The notes under the pieces are model-generated. The model had not been told where the DNA came from, did no database searches, and saw only the letters and a list, made by a program, of their open reading frames with translations. DNA of 64,000 nt from Asterias amurensis (taxonomy: Eukaryota; Echinodermata; Asteroidea; Forcipulatida; Asteriidae): assembly GCF_032118995.1 (NCBI RefSeq), contig NC_092662.1:14459701-14523700 (forward strand). Direction: 5' to 3'. The translations under genes were made by a program, and so were the position numbers. Below, piece by piece: positions 47,339-56,600 of this stretch (the first letter of the stretch is position 1; every line of letters starts with the position of its first letter).

Positions 47339-47570
47339 CTACAGATTAATTCTTGCTACATAATAGCTTGAAGGCGCAAATTCTCTGAAGAAATATTGAG
47401 AATTTAGACAGATAATTTGTGATCTCATCTGTCTTGGACGGCAGCCATTTAACACTTTCTTCTTGCATCTTCTGTCGCTTTCTTTACATCGCTGGTGCAC
47501 ACGCGCGCCTTGTCCAACGCATTTGTGGGTCATTAGAGGATTGGTTACCATCTTGACATTGAGAATCACG
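47339..47570 (-). other. possible 5' untranslated exon of stomatin
   Basis: A strong donor (CTGTAG then GTGAGTTT, boundary 47339/47338) on the minus strand, with more balanced base composition upstream. A fitting acceptor (TTTTGTTGAG) lies about 16 bases before the stomatin ATG. The apparent open frame is not expected to be translated. Inference only. Confidence 0.35.
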
Positions 47571-47604
47571 TCTTCATGACCATCGAGGGAGATTGAATGA
47601 TTGG

Positions 47605-47800
47605 ATGAGGGGAGGGGGGGGGGGGTAAGCTAAGGGGGATGGGGTGTTGTTGCTCCAGATGTATCAACACAACCATAGAGCAAGGATCAAGGGAATACAA
47701 TGACAGAGGTGTAGTATAGATGAATTGGGGGGGGGGGGGGGTAAGCGGGATGTTGTACTTTGATTCGGGGGCCGGGGGGGGGGGCTTGCTCCAGATGTGT
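47605..47800. repeat. duplicated poly-G / GCTCCAGATGT repeat
   Basis: Two copies of a G run, GTAAGC, a G-rich spacer and TTGCTCCAGATGTRTCA, at 47610-47670 and 47727-47800. Single-stranded G bias is extreme. Confidence 0.75.
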
Positions 47801-47984
47801 CAGAATGTGTGCATTATACTCTATTTATGGATGAATGAAGCCTTCTGTACAGTGGCTTTCATACTTTTTTAGTTGCGATAACGTAACCCTCCGACGGCCG
47901 CCATAAGCAGGAGGAGCTATCGCAACCAATGCTGTGATGGCTTGCGAATAAACCTTTTATCTATCAATCAATCTATCTATCTAT

Positions 47985-48141
47985 GGGTGCGTTCGTTTAG
48001 CTTCCCTGGGTCGACCCCCCGTGGTGTGGCGGTTTTTTTTTTTCCAGGACGAACGTGTGAAGATAATTACCCACGTTTGTCTTGGGAAAAAAAACCCGCC
48101 ACACACCGGGGTCGACCCAGGGAAGCTAAACGAACGCACCC
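47985..48141. mobile_element. short inverted-repeat element with GGGTGCGTTCG ends
   Basis: Left GGGTGCGTTCGTTTAGCTTC, right GAAGCTAAACGAACGCACCC. Arms pair over about 65 bases including GGTCGACCC. It is inserted in an ATCT microsatellite. No exact target duplication is seen. Confidence 0.9.
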
Positions 48142-50350
48142 AATCATATCTATCTATATTATATTTGGTTTTTACCCATACATCTATCTAAATGAAATGA
48201 AATGAATTTGTATCTATTTAGATACCCTCCTCTTACGTCGCACGGACGTGAAACCATTAAAGGGGCGTAGCCTCTTGAAGTCACGGACAGAAGACCACGC
48301 CCATACATCTTCCTTCTCCCCAAGAGAGATAGCCTGGCTCGGTGGGGGTGCCTCATTAGATAAATAACTTCCATGTGAAATCAGTGGGGAATGAGCAATA
48401 ACAAAATGGATAGAACAACCTCTGACGTAAACTGAAATAAAAATGTCAAGGGTTAGGGACAGTTCAACACGTACAAACTATACGCAACAAAGATTTACAC
48501 TTGGAGTTTTTATCAAATGATTGGATATTATGAACTCTTTTTCGGTGGTCTACAAATATGAAGAAGAAACAGATCAGTTTGGTTTTATTTTTATTTTCCA
48601 ATGAACAATTTTTCATTTGAAAACATGTTTTGCAATTGGTAAAATTAGTAAGTATAGTCTGAGAAATACATATTCAAAAAGCTTATTTCCTAAGTAGGCC
48701 TAATGCAAATTATTTCGTTCTGGAAAAAAAAACTAAAAAACAATCCAACAAATCTTTCTCACAAATTTATTTGAATGTATTTTCATTTACATTTTTCTAT
48801 TTCCTCCATACATTATTTCCTCGATGTTTGGAAGGAATGCTCTTTATTTATTTGAATGTATTTTCATTGTCATTTTTCTATTTTCTCCATAAATTATTTC
48901 CTCGATGTTTGGAAGGAATGCTCGTTATTTACTTCTCAACATAGAACCGTCTGTTTACTAGAATAATTATTACCGACCAATCCAAATACGACAAGGAAAC
49001 ACAACAGACAAAAACATGTGAGATTTCCTGCATTGATTTATATTATTTATTGTCCCCCTTCTTATTAATTAAACTTCTCTGTATCAATATTGCATACACT
49101 GACATCTACACTTCACTAAAAATATAAAGCATTTGGACGATAACAAGTTGACAATATAAGGGCCACTCACATTCTGTCTTTTGAAACCTTTTCTTAGGTT
49201 TTTAGGGCAAATGGTGACAAAATTTAAAAAAAAAAAATTATTGCGCTTTATGTGTTGAAAATGATATTGGTTGTTGCCTACCAAAAGAACATGTGGTATA
49301 AATGCAAAATGAATTTAATAGCCAGACATTTCAACCCTAGCTGAGTCTTTCTCAAAGGCTAAAATGACAAGAAAATCTTTGAGAAAGATTCTGCTAGGGT
49401 CAAAATATCAGGCCAAAAAGGCTTTTTTTTTTTTCTTTTGCCATTTTCAAAAGACCCCCCCCCCAATTTACACCTATACTTTCAGGGGTGGATTTCTAGT
49501 CTTATGTCGAGTTGGGACGAGTTACTGGTCCTAGGCTTAAGTTTTTAACATCTCCTCGGACTAGTCAAGTACTATTAAAGTTAAGACTGTCCCTAACTCT
49601 TTGTAAAATCGACCCCAAAAGCTAATCATCCATTTCATGAAGAAAATAACTACATGTATCAACAAACATGGTGCTTTTTCTTAAAACTTATACCGGGAAA
49701 AAAAGTTTCAGGGTTTTTCAACACACATGTACATTTCTTGAAAGTGATGAATTTCTTTTAAATGGCTTTGTAAATTGCTTTGTTTATGAAGTTAATATTG
49801 TCATAAGTTGTAGGTGTAGTCTTTCAAACTGGCACCACAATAAGCAAAAATATAAGGAACTGGGGGAGGACACTTGTCTTAAATACAAACTTATAATGTG
49901 AATGTAATATACACCAGAGTACATTATAAAAAAAAAAATCAAACATCATTAAACTGTTAAAATATTTTTGTCAAAACACAGAATTATTTACCTAGCTGAA
50001 TTTGTAGTTCCTTTTTCAGAAATAATCTTGAAAATATATTCAGTTGAGTGAAAATGTTTTATTAGTCTTTTTGATTAACCATAGAAAAAATATTCTGTGG
50101 TCCTTACCTAACTACGAAATTAAGAAATTTCTTGATTTTCATTACTTAGTAGGAAAATCAGAAGTACTGATTTACTTAACCTAGATTGTAGTCCCAAATA
50201 AGTTCCCTTGGCAACAATCACCGATCTTGTTTTCACTAGGAAAAAGTACTTCTGCCCCAAATAACTTTACCAGAGTTGTTCTCTTTATTTCCACTTTATT
50301 TGCGAGTCCAACCACTACAAAAAGAAACACTTCCAAGATTGACAAACTTA
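48142..50350. other. intergenic, no gene recognised
   Basis: AT-rich. Holds an approximately 82-bp tandem duplication at 48767-48930 (marker CCTCGATGTTTGGAAGGAAT twice) and a short C run near 49456. No exon seen on either strand. Confidence 0.55.
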
Positions 50351-50567
50351 GGGCCAATTTCATAAAGCTGTTTAGCAGTAAACTCTGCTTAGCAACATCA
50401 TTTGTTTAGCAAGAAATGAATGTGGTACCAGTCGGCAATGGTAAATGTAAGGTATTTTAGTTGGTAACCAATTTTTGCTAAGCAAGAGCTTTCTGTGCTT
50501 AGCTGGTAACCTACTTTTGCTAAGCAAGAGTTTTCTGTGCTAAGTAACTTTATGAAATTGGGTTCAG
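50351..50567. mobile_element. GGGCCAATTTCATA inverted-repeat element
   Basis: Left GGGCCAATTTCATAAAGCTG, right TAACTTTATGAAATTGGGTT. Repeated TTGCTAAGCAAGAG words inside. Same family as 23921 and 54154. Confidence 0.8.
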
Positions 50568-51589
50568 ATTGTATGGTGTACTGTAAGTGTGACCAATAAT
50601 TCTACACTAAAAAAAGGGATCGGTGGACTTAAAATTGAAATATATAATAAATTACAAAATTCACCAAGAATAACTTTACACTTCACAAAAATACATGAGG
50701 CTCTTATTATATATACAGGCATCCACAGGGATTAAAAACTAAAAGCATTATAGAGAAATTAAATTATTCACTAAGATCCGTCCACTTTGGTATTGAAGAA
50801 ATAGTGGACAGCAATGGGGGACCTTTGGGACGCTAAGTGGCAGCAGACTTTACCAGGTGAATCCATTGTAGTGTGCGCATGCTCAGAACTGCACAATCAA
50901 TTGCTTAGCAATTTTTTTGGCTGGCATACTATTTTTGCTAAGCAAAGACTTTTGGTGCTTACAGGCTTTGTGAAATCGGGCCCAGCTAAGTCGACTCACT
51001 CTGCCATCCAGCGTCAAAAGTATCCCATTGCAGCATTTTATTCTGATTTTTCGTCTGAAAGTAACTGGGTTTAATCAAACACCATTCGCTACAAGGTGTG
51101 AACAAAAACCATGGGAAATTTCTCATTCTCCCCAATTCAAGATCCAGATTTAAGCTGTTTTGTTTGTTTCTCTTTCAATTGATGCAATTGACAGGTTCAG
51201 AAATCACAATAAAGCCCTTACAATCACTTGGGTGTACATAAGAGTTGCTACTTACTACACAATCAACTTGTTTTAGAACCACCACAAATCAAAACAATAT
51301 TTCTTTGGTGTTACCCTAATAAACCAAACATTTTACATGTACTACAAAATCCAAGTGCTTTCAGTTTTTTTTAATAAATACTCTAATCATCTCCGACAAA
51401 TGATCTCACAAAAAATTAATAATGCAATAAATGGTTGAACATACAATATATTGCCAAGGTCGTGGTACAAAATGACTTTATGTAAAGTAAGCAAGGTAGT
51501 TAAGACAGGCCATTTGTTGTTCGAAAACAATGCAAGCATTTACAAGTGTAACCATTCATCTATTTATCAACAGCATTGGTAATGAGATT

Positions 51590-51980
51590 TAAGTCAGTGG
51601 ACACTATTGGTAATTACTCAAAATAATTATTAGCATAAAACCTTTCTTGGTGACGAGTAATGGGGAGAGTAGAGGTTGATGGTATAAAACATTGTGAGAA
51701 ACGGCTCCCTCTGAAGTGCCATAGCTTTTGAGAAAGAAGTAATTTTCCACGAATTTGATTTTGAGACCTCAGATTTGGAACTTGAGGTCTTGAAATCGAC
51801 TATCTAAACGCACACAACTTCGTGTGACAAGGGTGTTTTTTCTTTCATTATTATCTCGCAAGTTCGATGACCGATTGAGCTCAAATTTTCACAGGTTTGT
51901 TATTTTATGCATATGTTGAGTAACACCAACTGCGAAGGCTCGTCTTTGACAATTACCAATAGTGTCCACTGCCTTTAAAG
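51590..51980. mobile_element. TTAA-flanked inverted-repeat element, full copy
   Basis: Left TTTAAGTCAGTGGACACTAT, right AATAGTGTCCACTGCCTTTA. Interior intact, including the GAGACCTCAGATTTGGAAC stem. Confidence 0.86.
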
Positions 51981-52064
51981 AAAGATCACCATACAGGAAG
52001 TTAAGATTTCAAATACAGAATCGCCTTTAATTCCCTGGCTGCCACTTCAAAGATTGTATCGTAT

Positions 52065-52400
52065 ACTCAGTTGTGATCCCTGGCTACATGGCAGTTAATT
52101 AACAGGTATGTGGCTTCCGACTGTTACCCATAAACAAAGATATTGACAAAGCAGGGAGACCGCCAATATAGGGCTAGATAGCTCAGTTGGTAGAGCACGT
52201 CATCCGGAGGTTGTGGTTTCCAATCCCATTCTGGGATTGCAAGGGTCGTGGGTTTGAATCCCACCCGAGTAACATGCCTGTGATATTTGTTCACAGGACT
52301 CGGGAAGTACTGAGTGTACAGTGCTAACACACATCGGTGTATGGGTAAAAAAAAAAAAAAAATCCCATTCTAGTCAATTTGTCTTTGTTCACCCAACTCG
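52065..52400 (+). repeat. tRNA-derived SINE, group C, with a group B-type tail
   Basis: Contains GTGATCCCTGGCTACATGGC, GGGAGACCGCCAATATAGGG, the head TAGATAGCTCAGTTGGTAGA, a B box GGGTTTGAATCCCACCCG, then GGGAAGTACTGAGTGTACAG, ACACATCGGTGTATGGG and a poly-A run. It looks like group C with a group B insert or a fused element. Confidence 0.7.
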
Positions 52401-52802
52401 TTTAAATTTTATATATCCAGTCAGTTACCCTTGTTGTTTATAATTTGATATTAAATAATTTACATCTACAGAAATACATATTTTACCCTGTCTAACTCAA
52501 AAAGACATCATTCTACCCTGATGTTTAATTCTCAAATGATTTGATATTTTGTGCTTTGCTGACTTTTGAGAGACCCGAAGGTCCGGCAGAAGCTGATCAG
52601 GGCCCAATTTCATAGAGCTGCTTAAGCACAAAAAGCAGCTAAGCGCAACAAAATTAAAGTGAGAAGGTATTGAATAGTCAGGCCTTGAATTTCGTTTCTG
52701 AAGGGGCATATCAATTTTCCTCTAGTAAGGGGCATTTCTATGAGGAAAATTGTAACTTGTATTTGAACTTTCCAAAGCGCACCACAGCAAAAGCACAGGG
52801 CA

Positions 52803-53041
52803 CCACTGCAATGGACCCTTCCCGTGAAATATGCCAATCACATTCACGCATGCGTACAGACCCTGTTGGTTGGCAAACGCCATAGAGTTGTGCACTAAGC
52901 AGACGTGCAATCGCGTCTGCGTCACTCACCCATTAGCCGTGTACAAAACAGCGCGATGTTCCCTCTTTTTGCCAACCAAAATGTTAGTGCGCAGGCGCTA
53001 TGTGCAATTTACATATTTCATGGGAAGGGTCTATTGCTGTG
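52803..53041. mobile_element. inverted-repeat element with CCACTGCAATGGACCC ends
   Basis: Left CCACTGCAATGGACCCTTCC, right GGAAGGGTCTATTGCTGTGG, extending inward through GTGAAATATG / CATATTTCAT, then TTGGTTGGCAAA / TTTGCCAACCAA. Non-coding. Short frames across it are shadows. Confidence 0.82.
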
Positions 53042-53329
53042 GGTGCCGTGGGTTATTTTGCGGCCTGAATGCTACACGATACAATTCCTGCGATTGTGTT
53101 TATAAGTGAAACTTTCATCAATATTGTTATTGGTCAGACTTGAGATATTACCAAACGTGTTCAGAAGAAAACTAAGTGAATACAAAAACAATATGGATGC
53201 ATTGCTTTGCAAGAATATAGCTTCAAGTTTGTTTTTGGACATTGTAGAAAAACCTGGTACAAAAACCTATATGCAATGGTATGACAAGGCCAATGATGTT
53301 AGATCTCTTCCTATTGGTGAAGCCCAGCT

Positions 53330-53460
53330 TATGGGAGACTTTTGAGACGCTGGTGGCAGTAGACATAACGATCTTTTTTTGCGGCTCTGAACATGCGCGC
53401 ACATGCTCAGTATTGCGCACATAGATCTGAGCACGCGCATTCCAAAAGTCTCTCATTGGT
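53330..53460. repeat. imperfect inverted repeat GGGAGACTTTTGAGACGC
   Basis: GGGAGACTTTTGAGACGCTG on the left and CCAAAAGTCTCTCATTGG on the right, with ACATGCGCGCACATGCTCAG between. A one-armed relative lies at 50808-50895 (GGGGGACCTTTGGGACGCTA). It lies downstream of STX6. Confidence 0.6.
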
Positions 53461-53636
53461 TAATCCACACTGTGCGAAAGTCAGCCGTGGTGAGTAACAA
53501 CAAAAGAAGGAGATTGTTTGTTAGTAAAACCTCAGCAGATTGCGTGGTGCGTTGTCATGGTGACTAAGATAACGATGACATCATCGCTAGGGAGTTCTTA
53601 TTGACTCGGGAGAGTTCTTTGAGATGAGGTTCTGCT

Positions 53637-56600
53637 TCATATCGGTAGAAAGAACAGGATAAGTACTATGATCATGATGACGATTAAGACCAAGATGGCG
53701 ATCCATTGTCTTCGATCTATCAACAATAAAGGAGAAAAAAGGAAGAAAATTGAAGATTTTTACCTAGCCCAAATGCTAACCCTAACCATAATGAATTAAT
53801 CAGGCTTTTTTTCGGAACATAGGGTTGTCGGAACACTGGGTGTCAGAATATAGAGCAGTCACCGATGAGTGAAGCTAGTAATGCACCCGCAAACAAAAAT
53901 GCACTAAAAACCAAAATGTCACCATTTGTAAACAGGAAACTTTAAGAAAATTTTTCATTTATCTTCAACAGAAAATATCGAAAACAGAATCTGCTAATTT
54001 AAGTTATTTAGCAAACAGAAAAAAATAAAAATCTGTCCTTATGAATGCTGACATCTCTTTAGAATTAAAAGTAGAACAAATTGAAATTTTAAGGTTAAAT
54101 TTTGGCCTGGGTTTAAACTTAGTTAAAAGGAACTCCAAATGACAAAGAGATACCAGGGCCAAATGTCATGGCTCTGCTTACTGTAAGCAAAGATTCTGCG
54201 CTAACAGAATCAGTGAATTCCACCCTTACGTTAGGCATATTTCACAGGTTAGCAGAGAATTTTTAATTCCACCCTTATGTTAGGCATATTTCACAGGTTA
54301 GCAGAGAATTTCTAATTCCACCCTTACGTTAGGCATATTTCACAGGTGAGCAGAGAATTTCTGCTGGTGCGCGTGTGAACTCCATATTGCTAGGCATTCT
54401 ATGCTTCCTCAGCTTGCACAGAAATTCAGCACCTGCATAGTAAGCGGCGATCGGTGATCAGAAGCGTACAAGTCGGCGGTAAGCAGAGCCATGAAATTGG
54501 GCTCAGTCTACATGTATTTTAAAAGTGACGAATAGATAGATACTGACCACTGGACATATGTGTTACTTTAGCCATCTTCTTCATAACTGCGTCTAGTTTG
54601 GTTTCTGTGTTCTCCATTTCAGTGTGGAAGTCATCTAACATACTGGCAGAAAGAAAACAAACAAATATTTTTCAAATGACAGGTAGTTTCCTTGACAAGT
54701 TTAGAAAAAAAGTCAGATTTTTTGACAAACCTGTAGAAATTTGAGATCGATTGGCCATCTGGGTCACGAAAAGTGAAAAACGGATTACAAATTTTGCATT
54801 GCATGCCAAAACGCTCACTGAGCGATAACCTCAAAACGAGAAATTAGATTATTTATTTCTCATCTAATATAAAATTTCAGACAGAATTATTTCAAGGGAT
54901 GTTTTCTACCATCATTAGACCAGGTAAGTTTTATGTAAATCTGTGATCTTCACGGTTTTTGTTTCTTACCAATTCTGTAACGTTCCTTTAAAAAGTAAAA
55001 GTATTGCATGAACAAGTGTGTTTTAAGTTTCTGCTGGAAGAGAGTGATGTTGTGCATTTGTCTGAGGTCTTCAGGAAGTGAATTCCAGAGACTTTGTGCT
55101 ATGTTGGAAAAGACTCCATCCTCGTCACTGGCCAAGCAAGTTCATGATAGATCTCAGGCCTGGTCTAGATTATTTTATTTATTCCATCTTCTTTAACCAT
55201 AGTAGCCCCATCAGTTATCACATTGAAAAAGTACACAATTACTAAGCCTGGGCGATTAGTGGAGATTAATACTCGGTTAGCTGCGCCCCAATTGTTCACG
55301 ACTTGACATACCTGTAGCAATCAATAGTCGCGACTTTGACACTAGTCACCCATGCTTAAGCAATTAGAGTACAATAGGCCTAAAATAAAAATAAAAATCA
55401 CCAAGCTCAAAAAGGACACAAAATCTTCACAAAAAATTAAATTCAAAATAAATATTTACTTACACTGCTTGTTCATCCAGTTCATTTCCTATTGTCTGTC
55501 CCATGTGTTTTAAAACACCAACGCTATCGGCTACTCTAACGATATTATCATCCTGGGCTTCCATTAACATCTGCATGAGAAACAACCAACCAGTCAAAGA
55601 TATTTAATAAATGTTAGTTTTGCATCAGGGATAAAGAATGTAACAGGTTGTTTTAAAACTTTGTCAAAACTCTTAAATCATTTTTTGAACTTAGATAAAA
55701 AATTTAAAAAATTTAATTAAAAAAAAATTGTTTACCTGTTGCTGTTGCCGTGATTCGTCAATATAATTCTGATTATTCTCTTCTATTTCATTGTCGAGTT
55801 TGCTGTACTTTCCTTGCGATTTACTTGGGCCATTATTCATCAATGCCTTTTGAGAAGAAAAAAAAATACACATAGAAAAAGTTATACGCAAAACCTTGCT
55901 GAAAACATGCCAAAAAACATGCCAAAAACTTGATATTGCACATACAAAGAATGAATGGGAAATTCTTAACAGGGCCAATTTCATGGCTTACGCTCAGGTT
56001 AGCAGGGAATATTTCTTTGTGTGCGTGCATAGTCCACAATACTAGTCATTCTTCGCTTGATACACAGCTAGTGTAAGCTACTGTGGAAGTGTGGTGGCCG
56101 AGCGGTTAAGATCACCGAATTCAAACTCTGGTGTTTCTGATCAGCAGAGTGTGGGTTCGAATCCCAAGCCGTGACACTTGTGTCCTTAAGCAAGACACTT
56201 AACCATTGCTTCGTCCTTTGGATGGGACGTAAAGCCGTTGGTCCCATGTGTTGTGTAACGCATGTAAAAGAACCCAGTGCACTTATCGAAAAGAGAAGGG
56301 GTTCGCCCCGGTGTTCCTGGCTGTGGCTGCTTTATGCACTGTAGCACCTTGTAAACCATTATAAGGTGCTAACTAATTGGGTCTCAAAATTCATCACTGC
56401 AATAACGGTTCCTATCTTTCTGAAAGTTTGTATATACTCAGCGCCTTGAGTACCTTGTTTGGTAGATCTGGCGTTATATAAGACTTTGTTATTATTATTA
56501 TTATTAGCTAGCACAGAAGTTCAGCACTTGCCATGTAAGCAGAGTATGGTGATCAGAAGCGCAGCACTCGGCGGTAAGCAGAGCCATGAAATTGGAAAGT

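Noticed and set aside
47339-47569. 76-codon minus-strand protein
   Set aside because: Position and donor site fit an untranslated stomatin exon better. No recognised domain.
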